Assembly: GCA_002426195.1 (NCBI GenBank)
Contig: DIOT01000020.1
Span: forward strand, 1 to 44,464
Source: Bacteroidales bacterium UBA5507
Lineage (GTDB): Bacteria > Bacteroidota > Bacteroidia > Bacteroidales > Lentimicrobiaceae
DNA length: 44,464 nt
Reading direction: 5' to 3'
Below, in pieces: positions 17,664 through 27,314 of this stretch; position 1 is the stretch's first letter, and each line of letters starts with the position of its first letter. A program made the position numbers and the translations under genes. A model generated the notes under the pieces. It saw nothing but the letters and a program-made list of their open reading frames with translations. It was not told the origin of the DNA and ran no database searches.

Positions 17664-18311
17664 TTACACTTTCTTTGTGATTCGGTTTTTCCCAAAGTCG
17701 AATTTCTTCTCTGTGCCGGCAATTAAACGCTTAATGTTTGCTTTGTGTGTGTAGGGAATAAAGATGGCAATCCCTATGGCCAATATCATTAGCGCGACAT
17801 TCGTCTCATTAAAAATGAAGATTTCAACAATAGGAAAGATTATGGAGCAAACTATTGAGGACACCGAAACAATTCGGGTTAGCACCATAGTTAATATGAA
17901 ACAGCACAATATTACAAGAAAGCTGGCCGGATATAAAGCAATTATTACTCCCACTAATGAAGCCACTCCCTTGCCTCCTTTAAATGAGGCAAATACCGGA
18001 AAAACGTGACCTAGTACTGCGACTGAACCTAAAATGATTTGAAATACTATCTGTTGATTTTCTGTAAATAACGGATTGGTCAGAAACAGTGATAATTTGA
18101 CTGCCGCCCAGGCTTTAAATACGTCAAAAAGCAGCACGGGTATCCCGGCTTTCAATCCCAATACCCTGATTGTATTAGTTGCTCCGGCATTACCACTTCC
18201 TGTTGTGCGGATATCGATTTTGTAAAAGACTTTCCCAACTAAAACGGCTGTAGGTATTGAGCCCAGAAGATAAGCAAATACTATTGCTAAAATAACTTCG
18301 AACGTTATCAT
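17664..18311 (-). CDS. plsY: glycerol-3-phosphate acyltransferase PlsY
   Basis: PlsY is a membrane enzyme that transfers acyl groups from acyl-phosphate to glycerol-3-phosphate, the first step of phospholipid synthesis. The 215-residue sequence has about five to seven membrane segments and the family motifs YLLGSIPTAVLVGK, SGNAGATNTIRVLG and FASFKGGKGVASLVG in order. Its ATG overlaps the stop of the 1493-residue gene by four bases (ATGA, 18308-18311), so it is probably translated only after that gene. This coupling links phospholipid supply to an exported protein of unknown role. Confidence 0.95.
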   Translation of the reverse strand: MITFEVILAIVFAYLLGSIPTAVLVGKVFYKIDIRTTGSGNAGATNTIRVLGLKAGIPVLLFDVFKAWAAVKLSLFLTNPLFTENQQIVFQIILGSVAVLGHVFPVFASFKGGKGVASLVGVIIALYPASFLVILCCFILTMVLTRIVSVSSIVCSIIFPIVEIFIFNETNVALMILAIGIAIFIPYTHKANIKRLIAGTEKKFDFGKNRITKKV

Positions 18312-21300
18312 GGTTCCTGATTGGTATATTGTCGTTGTTGCATTTTACGCATAAAAGCTAAGCGTGCATCGGGTGTAGAAATTATGAACTGATAGCCTGC
18401 TTCTCCACTCCCTGTGTCTAAAGTTCTTTTTTTCTCGCTTAGGGATGAAAGTATTGAGTTAAAGTCATTGTTTGACGATATGGCTTGCATAATACCATTT
18501 CCATAAGTAAAGTAATACCATGTTGTGGAATTGAGTTCCAGATATATGTTGACGATATCACCTGTGCGTCTTTTACCAATCTCAAGGTATCCGTTGACTT
18601 TCCTGTTTGCTATGTTTCCACCGATTGCAGATATACCTATCTGGCCTTCACTCACATATGACTTGAGCTTTCGGTCCCAAACCATACTTACATCGTTAAA
18701 AATCAAGGATTTGTTCAAAGCGTCAGGCATCTTCCTCACTTGCCCTGTAAGATTAAGTTCTTCGAGAAAACTCCTGGCCTGACCTTCGCCCATCAGGTTG
18801 TTCAGGAAGAGTTTATATGATTCAGAATTAGCGTCAGAGCTCCCAAGTTCGGTCAACTGAATATCCTCATACAATCTGGTAAGCGCAGGCGATGAGAAAA
18901 AGAAATCAAGCACAACCGCCATCTTAAAACGGGTGGAGTCAGCCAATGTAAACTGCGCAACCTCACCAAATGTCTTAAGTCCGACACTGCCCAAGTCAAC
19001 TCCAATATTCAGGTTACCATTTGCTTCAAGAATGCACCGGTCGGTATTTATTGTAATCAGGTTACCCGAACCCGATTTACCATTCAGCCGGTCATTACTT
19101 GCTGCAATATATTGGCCCTGTGTCCTGTCGTATCTTATGTATCCTTCAGTTCCAATAAGCAATGTGTCGCCATATGCTCTGGGCTTCTCAAATACCGATG
19201 GGTAGATGCCTGCAAAGAAATCAGAGAAGATTACCCCAAACAGGATAGGATCGTTTATGCTGTCGCGTGCAGCCAATGTTACCGGTATCCTGATATCCTT
19301 TGATTCAAGTTCTGATTTGAACTGTACCCATGGGTGGTCTTCTGCCTGACATTCATTATTCAGTTGGAATAAACCATCATAATAATGATTTGGCGAAGAT
19401 GCTGAGAGCCTGAGTTTCCCGATGAAATTAAAGTAATCATTCAAAGGAAGGAAATTTTCAGCTTTAACCACTGAGACGCCATAGGTTTTATATGCAGAGT
19501 CAACGGTTACGGGATTAAACCATAGTGGTGTTACATTTCCGCGGTCATCTATATAGTCAAGATATCCTGAGGCGATATAATGCTGGCGGGAGTTGACTTC
19601 CACATCTGCGTCGTAGATTCTGTGGTACTTGAATTCTCTGTTGGCTATAATATTTGCTCCGGTTAAAGGTTGCATATCACCGTCAGCCAGAATTGTAACT
19701 TTACCGTCACCCGGGAAAATTGCAACATCGGCAACTCTTATGATTTTTACCTCTCTGGCATTGATGATATTCTCCTTCATCCTGTAAGTTGCTTCCATAG
19801 CAAAGAACTTAAGGGAATCGCGCTTTGGATCTGTTGAAACGAACTCCGATCCTGTAAAGTCATAATCAACCAATTGTTTCAGATCAATGGTATCAGAAAG
19901 TTCAGCCATCTCAACAAGAGAGTTGGTTAGCTTGAGCTCACTCTCCTCCATGCTCCACTCAATCTGATCCATATAACAGACGTACTTGCTGTGAGGAAGC
20001 TCAATTCGCTGACTTTCGCCCGGGATTCCGAACACCCCTTGTTTATTAAGAAAGTCAACACTTCCGGAGTTCATTGTTGTTGCAAGTGAGAGAGTCGGTC
20101 GCTCGGGATAATAAAGCTTGAAATCAGTGGTATCAGAGCTGAATGACTGATTCTTGAAATTAAATCCGTTAGAAATGATGTCGGCATTGTCCATTCGGCT
20201 TTTGCCCGCACCATACAACCCTTCGGATGTTAATGCAAGTTCGCCGCTATGATAAGATCTTGCTCCATACATTTTAAATTCCTTACCGGGAAGAGTCGTA
20301 AGACTCATACTATCAAGTGCAGGAACCCAGTGTTGATGAACACCTTCAGCCTCAACTGCCGGGAACGACGGATCTTCAGCTTTTTCCTCAATCACAAAAC
20401 TGTTTAGATCTGCAACTAATGAATCAGGGAAGAATCTGAATTCATCCGACTTTGAGGTTGAGGTTATGAATTCAAGAGTCCCTCTCCCATGCAGCCCTCT
20501 GTTATCTAAAGCTATGTCAGAAAAATACGTTCCCATTCCATTATACGCCGGCAAGCCCTGTTCATCAAGTGATTTCCTGAATCCAAGCGAATAGTCTTCC
20601 ATTACACGCAATGGTTCTTCAATCACAGGCAATATATCTCCTGAGAACAATGACCCATCAAACTTCAGACCTTCGGTTGTAAAACTGTTTAAACTGTCAA
20701 TTGTGAATGGATACACGGTATAATAGAAGTTCTCTTTATTATAAATTCCACCTTCGATGTGATCATAATACACAAAGGCATCATTCTGACTATTGAATAA
20801 AGGATAGACCTCTAACTTTTTTATTCCTGATTTATTGGTTGGATCGTCAATAAGCAGTTCTCCGCTCAGGTTCGCAATTACATTTCTCACGGTCATTCGG
20901 TCGAGCTTTTGAGTTCTGCGGTTCAATGTATCGACTTCAAAACTCATTGAATCCACATTGGGCATGTTGAGCTTAAACTTGTTGTATTCAAACGAGCTTT
21001 TATTTGAATAAAATGTGAAATATCCTGCATTTACCAAACCTGTGAATACAAAGTCACGGTTAGGGCCTATTATTATCTCTCTGTCACGCGGCACTATCTT
21101 AACTGCTTTAATATCACTCAAAGAGACGCTATCAACGCCTTTAACGGTTATGTTGAAAGTCTTTAGATCGAGAATAGCATTAGCTCCTTCATTTACATTA
21201 GAACTGATCTGGATAACATCGTAATCGGCCTTTTTACTGCGAGCATTCAGATAATCATAGAGTTTAGGTTTGACCTCAATGCGGTCATTACTAATTGAAT

Positions 21301-22789
21301 AACTGACAAATCCACCATTCGACAAATTAATCACCATTGCCTTAACCTGCTCAAATGGTTTACGCATAAATTCAACCAGCTCGGGAAGCAGGAAATTGTC
21401 GCGTTTGATCTTTTCTGTATAATTGTAAATGACATTAATAGGGTTAAGTTCATCTATACCCTGGAGTTTACTGAACCTTGCCTCACTGTAGTAGTTCTGC
21501 GATTCAAAGATGGCTGTTTCCTGCCTATTCAGGCCTCTGATCATCTCAAATGTGAACTTATCATCATCAAGGATGTAGTACATTCCCTGAAAGTACATAT
21601 CTATTTTATGGAATGAGCTGTAAAAGGGACTTCCTGAGACGCCTTCACCATTGCGCATAAGTACAAGCTCCTTATTCTCATCCTGGTATCTTACATTTAA
21701 TCCGGGATGATATATGGAGTCACTTTCGTGATATACAGTAGAAATTGCTCTTTGCGAAACAAATCTGTCGGGCCTGATCACAAAAGTCTTAGAAGCCAGT
21801 CTTACCAATATTTGGTCACCTTTACGGACTGTTACTGTAGCATCAGAAAATTCACTGCCACTGCCAAGGATTCTTGACCCTTCAATTCCGAATCCTCCAT
21901 AGTAGTCAATATTCCGGAATAGATTTTTGATTCCTATATCCTTATTAAAGGACTCAAATTTGGGGAACGTTGACTTATCAAGTGGTACACCTGTAAGTAC
22001 TTTATCCTCAAACGAACCAACCAATGGCTCTCTGAAATAATCTTTATGATAAAAGTTTACTGTATCGGCTTTCCATCCATTCATCTTTAAGTCAATTTCA
22101 TACTTATCGAAGATTGCATAGACGGTATTGGGAAGATATCCGAATTTTTGCCAGGTAACTTTCCCTCCCCTGCCTTTAAATTTGTCATTCAACGGGTAAT
22201 AGTTGCCTGAGGTCTGGAATAGGGAAATGCTGTCGCGTCCCGACCAGCATACCAGATTTACATTCTTGAGTTCAACCCTCAGCGTTGTATCAAAATAGTA
22301 ATTGAAGCCTTCGCCTTCAAAAAGCCATGTATTAGTGTTGAGCTTGAATAATACATGAGTTAGATTGAACTGTGCCGTATTTTCGAGAAAAGATTTAAGT
22401 TGTCGTTGCAGCTTGGAATCTATTAATGGCACCAGTGCCTTATGCCACGCCAGAATACTCTGATTACCTGTTGTTTCAGTAAAAGAACTGAGAGCTGAAA
22501 GGTATTCGGTATAACCCATATGAGGTCGGATACCGGCTTTTCGGAATAAATTAGATACTCTTACAATGTCTTTTCTTACATCATTGGTAAATTTATCTTC
22601 TTCCCAATCCTTAATGAATTCCTGAAGAGTTATCAGCACCTCCCTGTTACGTTGGTTCTCAAAATACGAGTTCAACTCTGAAGGAAATGATAAAAGGTCG
22701 TCTGAAAATGCATTATCCTGTTGGGCAACTGCGATAATTGAGTTACTCATCAAAATCAAAACAAGAGCAAAGAGCCTTATATAGCGCAT
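18308..22789 (-). CDS. large exported protein of unknown function (1493 residues)
   Basis: I do not recognise a named family. It has a signal peptide (MRYIRLFALVLILMSNSI, cleavage near AVAQQ at about residue 22) and no lipobox. The first 150 residues look helical (LNSYFENQRNREVLITLQEF), and the rest is dominated by short beta strands. Two related segments, DIALDNRGLHGRGTLEF (about residue 766) and GELALTSEGLYGAGKSRM (about 858), suggest internal repeats resembling an AsmA/TamB- or OstA-like lipid-bridge fold. That resemblance is inference only. No long hydrophobic segment follows the signal, so it is likely periplasmic or outer-membrane associated. prmA ends 43 bp upstream, and plsY overlaps its stop, so all are probably co-transcribed. 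The frame is uninterrupted over 4.5 kb, arguing for a functional gene. Confidence 0.8.
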   Translation of the reverse strand: MRYIRLFALVLILMSNSIIAVAQQDNAFSDDLLSFPSELNSYFENQRNREVLITLQEFIKDWEEDKFTNDVRKDIVRVSNLFRKAGIRPHMGYTEYLSALSSFTETTGNQSILAWHKALVPLIDSKLQRQLKSFLENTAQFNLTHVLFKLNTNTWLFEGEGFNYYFDTTLRVELKNVNLVCWSGRDSISLFQTSGNYYPLNDKFKGRGGKVTWQKFGYLPNTVYAIFDKYEIDLKMNGWKADTVNFYHKDYFREPLVGSFEDKVLTGVPLDKSTFPKFESFNKDIGIKNLFRNIDYYGGFGIEGSRILGSGSEFSDATVTVRKGDQILVRLASKTFVIRPDRFVSQRAISTVYHESDSIYHPGLNVRYQDENKELVLMRNGEGVSGSPFYSSFHKIDMYFQGMYYILDDDKFTFEMIRGLNRQETAIFESQNYYSEARFSKLQGIDELNPINVIYNYTEKIKRDNFLLPELVEFMRKPFEQVKAMVINLSNGGFVSYSISNDRIEVKPKLYDYLNARSKKADYDVIQISSNVNEGANAILDLKTFNITVKGVDSVSLSDIKAVKIVPRDREIIIGPNRDFVFTGLVNAGYFTFYSNKSSFEYNKFKLNMPNVDSMSFEVDTLNRRTQKLDRMTVRNVIANLSGELLIDDPTNKSGIKKLEVYPLFNSQNDAFVYYDHIEGGIYNKENFYYTVYPFTIDSLNSFTTEGLKFDGSLFSGDILPVIEEPLRVMEDYSLGFRKSLDEQGLPAYNGMGTYFSDIALDNRGLHGRGTLEFITSTSKSDEFRFFPDSLVADLNSFVIEEKAEDPSFPAVEAEGVHQHWVPALDSMSLTTLPGKEFKMYGARSYHSGELALTSEGLYGAGKSRMDNADIISNGFNFKNQSFSSDTTDFKLYYPERPTLSLATTMNSGSVDFLNKQGVFGIPGESQRIELPHSKYVCYMDQIEWSMEESELKLTNSLVEMAELSDTIDLKQLVDYDFTGSEFVSTDPKRDSLKFFAMEATYRMKENIINAREVKIIRVADVAIFPGDGKVTILADGDMQPLTGANIIANREFKYHRIYDADVEVNSRQHYIASGYLDYIDDRGNVTPLWFNPVTVDSAYKTYGVSVVKAENFLPLNDYFNFIGKLRLSASSPNHYYDGLFQLNNECQAEDHPWVQFKSELESKDIRIPVTLAARDSINDPILFGVIFSDFFAGIYPSVFEKPRAYGDTLLIGTEGYIRYDRTQGQYIAASNDRLNGKSGSGNLITINTDRCILEANGNLNIGVDLGSVGLKTFGEVAQFTLADSTRFKMAVVLDFFFSSPALTRLYEDIQLTELGSSDANSESYKLFLNNLMGEGQARSFLEELNLTGQVRKMPDALNKSLIFNDVSMVWDRKLKSYVSEGQIGISAIGGNIANRKVNGYLEIGKRRTGDIVNIYLELNSTTWYYFTYGNGIMQAISSNNDFNSILSSLSEKKRTLDTGSGEAGYQFIISTPDARLAFMRKMQQRQYTNQEP

Positions 22790-22832
22790 TTTGACTTTCT
22801 TAAAGGGTACTAATTTTATTAGTGAGCACCTC

Positions 22833-23654
22833 TTATTTGGTATAACATGCAGCAGTCCATGAATTCCGGACTTTGTGAGAATGGTATTTCAACGCAAGTG
22901 AAGTACAAGATTCGGTTATAGCCTGTAAATCACTTTCATAAAAACCACTTAACAGCAGTATACCTTTATCCTTCAGACATTTAACATAATGTGGCATATC
23001 ATTCAAAAGAATATTCCGATTGATATTTGCTATAATCACATCAAACTTCTGATCTGTCAATAAAGAAGCGTCACCAAGATAAACGTTTATACGGGAGGTA
23101 TTATTACGTTGGATGTTTTCGAGAGAATTTTCATAAGCCCACTCGTCATTATCTATGGCAGTTATATCCCGACTTCCTTTCAATGCAGCTAAAATTGCCA
23201 GAATACCTGTACCACAACCCATATCGAGAACAGAAGTCCCTTTAAGGTCCATATCAATCAGATATTCTATCATTAAAGCAGTAGTTTCATGATGTGCCGT
23301 TCCAAAAGACATCTTTGGCTCTATAACAATCTCGAATTCAGCATCATGATTCTCAGGATGGAAAGGTGCCCTGATATAGCAGCGGTTAAGGATAGTGACC
23401 GGTTGAAAGTTGCTTTCCCAAACAGCATTCCAATTCTGATCGGGAATTACCTTCCACGAATATTTAGCGGCAAATGGTGCTAACAGGGGTTCCAACTCAT
23501 TTTTTCTGAATGAGGTTGTTGGTATATAAGCAAGGATGTGATCGGATTCTTCTATAAAACTCTCAAATCCTAATTCACCAAGAATTGCTATAAGCTGTTC
23601 AGCCAGATCAGACTGGTCAGCTTTGAATTCACACTTTAACTCTGTATACTCCAT
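22833..23654 (-). CDS. prmA: ribosomal protein L11 methyltransferase
   Basis: PrmA trimethylates ribosomal protein L11. The 273-residue protein has the N-terminal substrate-recognition region (about 1-90) and a class I SAM domain with VLDMGCGTGILAILA (about 145-159) and the family motifs SFGTAHHETTALM and IIANINRNIL. Length is close to the usual 290. It begins 2 bp after the stop of tpiA and is clearly co-transcribed with it. A gap of 43 bp separates it from the large exported protein downstream. Confidence 0.94.
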   Translation of the reverse strand: MEYTELKCEFKADQSDLAEQLIAILGELGFESFIEESDHILAYIPTTSFRKNELEPLLAPFAAKYSWKVIPDQNWNAVWESNFQPVTILNRCYIRAPFHPENHDAEFEIVIEPKMSFGTAHHETTALMIEYLIDMDLKGTSVLDMGCGTGILAILAALKGSRDITAIDNDEWAYENSLENIQRNNTSRINVYLGDASLLTDQKFDVIIANINRNILLNDMPHYVKCLKDKGILLLSGFYESDLQAITESCTSLALKYHSHKVRNSWTAACYTK

Positions 23655-23656
23655 GT

Positions 23657-24421
23657 CTACTTGTTAAAACTGTTTACAATTTTAACAAAATCTTCAGCTT
23701 TTAATGAAGCTCCTCCAATCAGACCTCCGTCGACGTCAGGCTGTGCAAACAGTTCGGCTGCATTACCCGGATTACAACTGCCTCCATAGAGAATTGAGAT
23801 GTCTTCAGCAACTTCGTTGCCATACTTGCTCTTTAAAAGATTGCGGATGAAGGCATGCATTTCCTGTGCTTGCTGAGGTGAAGCTGTTTTGCCTGTACCA
23901 ATAGCCCAAACAGGTTCATAAGCTATTATCACTTTGCGTATTTCGTCTTCAGGTAAATGACAAATAGCTGTAGTAATCTGTTCTGAAACCACGTCGAAGT
24001 ATCTGTTTTCTTCACGTTCCGACAAGACTTCTCCACAGCAGTAGATTGGAGTAATATCAGTGGATAATGCTTTCTTGACTTTCAGAGCAATAATTTCATC
24101 ATTTTCACCAAAGTAGGTTCTTCTTTCGGAGTGTCCCAGGATTACGTACTTAACCCCTGCCGATTTTATCATTTCGGCTGAAATCTCTCCGGTATATGCT
24201 CCAAAGTCATATTGACTCATATTTTGAGCTCCGCTAAGAAAATCATTCTGCAATGCAATATCCGAGGCTAGTTCAAGATATATAGACGGTGGGCAAACAA
24301 TAACCTGCACATCTGATGGGCGTGAGGTACTCAGTTGGTCCGCGATATCAAAAAGCAGATTCTCTGCCTCGGCAAAGGTTTTATTCATCTTCCAGTTCCC
24401 GGCAACAATTTTCTTTCTCAT
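23657..24421 (-). CDS. tpiA: triosephosphate isomerase
   Basis: A 254-residue TIM barrel that interconverts dihydroxyacetone phosphate and glyceraldehyde 3-phosphate in glycolysis and gluconeogenesis. Diagnostic motifs are AGNWKMNKTF with the catalytic Lys, ILGHSERRTYFGE with the catalytic His, AYEPVWAIGTGKTASPQQA with the catalytic Glu and phosphate loop, and YGGSCNPGNAAELFAQPDVD with GGLIGGASL near the C terminus. All catalytic residues are present. It is 2 bp from prmA and 83 bp downstream of the permease gene, so it could be read from the upstream operon or from its own promoter; only a weak -7-like TACTTTAG precedes it. Confidence 0.98.
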   Translation of the reverse strand: MRKKIVAGNWKMNKTFAEAENLLFDIADQLSTSRPSDVQVIVCPPSIYLELASDIALQNDFLSGAQNMSQYDFGAYTGEISAEMIKSAGVKYVILGHSERRTYFGENDEIIALKVKKALSTDITPIYCCGEVLSEREENRYFDVVSEQITTAICHLPEDEIRKVIIAYEPVWAIGTGKTASPQQAQEMHAFIRNLLKSKYGNEVAEDISILYGGSCNPGNAAELFAQPDVDGGLIGGASLKAEDFVKIVNSFNK

Positions 24422-24504
24422 TTGAAGTGTTTTTTATCTAAAGTAATAACAAGTTATAATTGGTTGAAGATGCATTCAAAATTAATCTTTTTTATCAAAT
24501 CTTG

Positions 24505-25587
24505 TCACTCGTTTAGCTTAACGCGCGGATCAAGAAGTGCATAAATAATATCTACAAATATATTAATTATCACAAGAAGAATGGCAATGAAAAGCACCGA
24601 TCCCATTACAACAGGGAAATCATACTTTTCAAGCGCATCAACAATTACAACTCCTATTCCTTTCCAGTCGAAGATATACTCAACGAATACAGCACCGGCC
24701 ATTAAAGATGCAAACCACCCTGATACTGTTGTCACTATAGGATTTAAAGCATTTCGCAGTCCATGACGCCAAATTACCCTTCGTTCTGATAGGCCTTTAG
24801 ACCTTGCTGTTCGTATGTAGTCCTGCGATAATACATCAAGGACTGAACTTCTGGTTAGCTCAATTATCACACCCAATGGTCTGATACCTAACGTAATGGC
24901 AGGCAGTATTATGTTTTTGATGTCAAGATATTCACCTCTTCCGAAATCATCAACCGTATAAAGTGAGCCAAACATATTCAGCCCGGTAAAATCTGACCAG
25001 ACATATGCGAATAACCATGCAATAAGGATGGCAGCAAAAAAGGATGGAAGCGACATCCCCAGGACCGATATCAGCAGTGACGCCCGGTCAAAAAAGCTGT
25101 CCTTTTTTATAGCTGAAGCTACACCGATTACTAAACTGATTATAAGAGCCAATCCCATGGAAAAGGTTGCCAGAAGCATGGTGTTAGGGAATGCCTGTCC
25201 TAAGATCTCCGAAACCTTGCGTTTACTCTGATAAGATCTTCCCAGATATGGCTTTTTGAGTATAAGAGTTTTGTCAGAAGTTTCTAAAATCGTTTTAAAT
25301 GGTGAGTATTTGGCGCTATCAGCATACCAAAACATATTTTCTTTGCTGAGGCTGTGCAATGATAAAGGCGACAAGTCATTGAGAAACCTGAAAAACTGAA
25401 GGTGTGCCGGTTTGTTGAGGCCTAGTTCTTCATTGATTGCATCGACCGAAGCCATGTCTGCCCTTTGGCCAAGCATCATTCGGGCCGGGTCTCCCGGTAA
25501 AATATTGAAAAGAAAGAATACCAGTGCTACTACTCCAAGTAGTACAAAAAAGCCATAGTATAGTCTCCTGACAATGAATGTAAGCAT
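24505..25587 (-). CDS. ABC transporter permease, DppB/OppB type (orphan)
   Basis: A 360-residue inner-membrane permease. It opens with MLTFIVRRLYYGFFVLLGVV and the NILPGDPARMMLGQ segment typical of DppB/OppB. The binding-protein-dependent transport EAA-like loop occurs at DYIRTARSKGLSERRVIWRH, where it would contact an ATPase. Six membrane segments are predicted. Between the first and second segments lies an unusually long extracytoplasmic region of about 100 residues. No partner permease, ATPase or substrate-binding protein is within the window. It follows the DoxX gene by 2 bp, so it is co-transcribed. Dipeptide or nickel uptake are the family options; the partners, if any, must be elsewhere. 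Confidence 0.88.
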   Translation of the reverse strand: MLTFIVRRLYYGFFVLLGVVALVFFLFNILPGDPARMMLGQRADMASVDAINEELGLNKPAHLQFFRFLNDLSPLSLHSLSKENMFWYADSAKYSPFKTILETSDKTLILKKPYLGRSYQSKRKVSEILGQAFPNTMLLATFSMGLALIISLVIGVASAIKKDSFFDRASLLISVLGMSLPSFFAAILIAWLFAYVWSDFTGLNMFGSLYTVDDFGRGEYLDIKNIILPAITLGIRPLGVIIELTRSSVLDVLSQDYIRTARSKGLSERRVIWRHGLRNALNPIVTTVSGWFASLMAGAVFVEYIFDWKGIGVVIVDALEKYDFPVVMGSVLFIAILLVIINIFVDIIYALLDPRVKLNE

Positions 25588-25589
25588 TA

Positions 25590-26705
25590 TTACTTCGATG
25601 TCTGTATATACTTAGCTTTCAGTTCATCATATTCACCGACATCTCTGTGACCCCACTTCTTGATTACAATGCCATCTTTCATCAGAATCACCCCTGGATT
25701 TGATCTCACCATTGTTTTGAGTACGATGTCATCAGCAAAGTAATACGAGTAGTTAAGGGTCGTGTCTCCGCCTGATTTTTCTACCTCCTCTGTTAATGAA
25801 CTTGTCAAAAGACTAACGCTGTAATTATCAGCTTCAGCTTTCCGGGCAAATTCATTCAGCCTCTTAAGTGCATCTTTGTCAGCCTTCTGTATGTCCCATG
25901 AAACAATAATGAAATGATAATCAGGATTTTGGATGATAATGTCAGTAACATCTGTTCCATCCGCATCAACTATTTGGAGGTCAACGCCGGGATATTGATT
26001 TGGATCCTCAATTCTCTGGTCGACAAATTCCCATTCATTCATCCAGACTGAATCATTATATGGAAGTTCTGTCAGCAAGTATTCCTTCGACTCCCCTGTT
26101 GTCTTGTTCACATAAGTTACATAGTACTTAACCGGTAAGGTACTTTCGGCATACATCTTATTTCCTACCTTCCAGTCCATGAAATCGATGAGTGGCAGAT
26201 GCCGGTAGCAATATATTGAGAGCCATAGGAATAAACCGGTAATTATTGCGGCAAGACCATATCCGTAAAGGTTACTATAGCTGTCCCTGGCTTTTTTCCT
26301 GTTGGCAAACAAGATTAACGTTGGAATCATCAGGACAGCATTTTTAAGGAATGTCTGCACATTGGTTAGTTTGATGGCATCGCCAAAGCATCCGCAATCA
26401 GGAACCGGATTTTCAATTGTATCGTACAGGGTCAGCAATGTGAAGAAACTCATTACAAACAGCAGGAACCAGGCATTTACCCTGGGCTTTATATTTAAAA
26501 GCACCACTGCACCAAGTACAAACTCTAATGTGGAGGCCAGAACTGACAAGCTGAAAGCATATGGCATCATGGCGTATGCATTCCATGCCAGGAAATAATC
26601 TTCAAGCCTGTAACCAAATCCTAAAGGATCAATACCTTTAACAAAACCGGAGAACATGAATACAACTCCGACTATAATTCTGCAAACTAAGTGGACAGTT
26701 CTCAT
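25590..26705 (-). CDS. DoxX/MauE-type membrane protein with thioredoxin-like tail
   Basis: The 371-residue protein has an N-terminal DoxX/MauE membrane domain (about residues 1-190) with FMFSGFVKGIDPLGFGY and the PDCGCFGD cysteine motif, which in MauE relatives links to quinone-coupled disulfide chemistry. A C-terminal soluble region (about 240-371) looks thioredoxin-like (YHFIIVSWDI, then a cis-Pro type SNPGVILMKDG) but has no CxxC. Similar proteins are common in Bacteroidota as the BT_3928 family; the function is not settled. The ATG at 26705 is chosen, since it gives the usual start just before the first membrane helix. A GTG at 26729 would overlap the DUF1599 stop. It lies 10 bp after DUF1599 and 2 bp before the permease. 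Confidence 0.85.
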   Translation of the reverse strand: MRTVHLVCRIIVGVVFMFSGFVKGIDPLGFGYRLEDYFLAWNAYAMMPYAFSLSVLASTLEFVLGAVVLLNIKPRVNAWFLLFVMSFFTLLTLYDTIENPVPDCGCFGDAIKLTNVQTFLKNAVLMIPTLILFANRKKARDSYSNLYGYGLAAIITGLFLWLSIYCYRHLPLIDFMDWKVGNKMYAESTLPVKYYVTYVNKTTGESKEYLLTELPYNDSVWMNEWEFVDQRIEDPNQYPGVDLQIVDADGTDVTDIIIQNPDYHFIIVSWDIQKADKDALKRLNEFARKAEADNYSVSLLTSSLTEEVEKSGGDTTLNYSYYFADDIVLKTMVRSNPGVILMKDGIVIKKWGHRDVGEYDELKAKYIQTSK

Positions 26706-26715
26706 ATGTTGAATG

Positions 26716-27261
26716 TTAATCTTGCTCACTAATCTTAATCAATGCAAACACTGCATAATTAATGATATCCAGATAATTGGCATCAACTCCCTCTGAAATA
26801 AAAGTCTCTCCTTTATTGTTTTCTATCTGCTTGACCCTAAGAAGTTTCATCAGGATAATATCAGTTAAAGAACTAATCCTCATGTTTCGCCATGCTTCGT
26901 CGTAATCATGGTTTTTATTAAACATCAGGTCCCTTGCAGCGACAATATATTTATCATAAAGTGCTTCAACCTGGGGTCTTTCCATTTGAAGTTCCTCATC
27001 ATAACCCAGTTGAAGCTGGATAAGAGCGATTACTGAGTAGTTTACAATACCAATAAATTCAGCCCTTTCGTCTTCTGAAACCTTATGAATGCCCTTTATC
27101 TGTATGCTTCTGATTCGATTCGCTTTTATGTATATCTGGTCGGTTATGGACTGCACCCTTAGTATTCTCCAGGCGGTCCCATAATCCTTCATCTTAGTTA
27201 AAAATATATCTTTGCAATCTTTTACAACTGTATCAAATTGAATGGCAGTATCATTTACCAT
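26716..27261 (-). CDS. DUF1599 protein (internally duplicated)
   Basis: A 181-residue soluble protein made of two copies of one unit: KDYGTAWRILRVQSITDQIY (about residues 25-44) and HDYDEAWRNMRISSLTDIIL (about 118-137), each followed by a K/R-rich segment ending in RSIQI or RVKQI, then a stretch of the form FIGIVNYSVIALIQ or YLDIINYAVFALIK. This is the DUF1599 family (PF07659 as I recall, now described as a nucleotide-modification-associated domain); no biochemical role is certain. It is the first gene of the leftward operon and is divergent from folP with only a short gap, so the two share a control region. Confidence 0.88.
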   Translation of the reverse strand: MVNDTAIQFDTVVKDCKDIFLTKMKDYGTAWRILRVQSITDQIYIKANRIRSIQIKGIHKVSEDERAEFIGIVNYSVIALIQLQLGYDEELQMERPQVEALYDKYIVAARDLMFNKNHDYDEAWRNMRISSLTDIILMKLLRVKQIENNKGETFISEGVDANYLDIINYAVFALIKISEQD

Positions 27262-27314
27262 GGGTGGATTTTATTGCTTGTAGTGATAAAAAGGAAAATA
27301 ACGGGTATAAAGGT

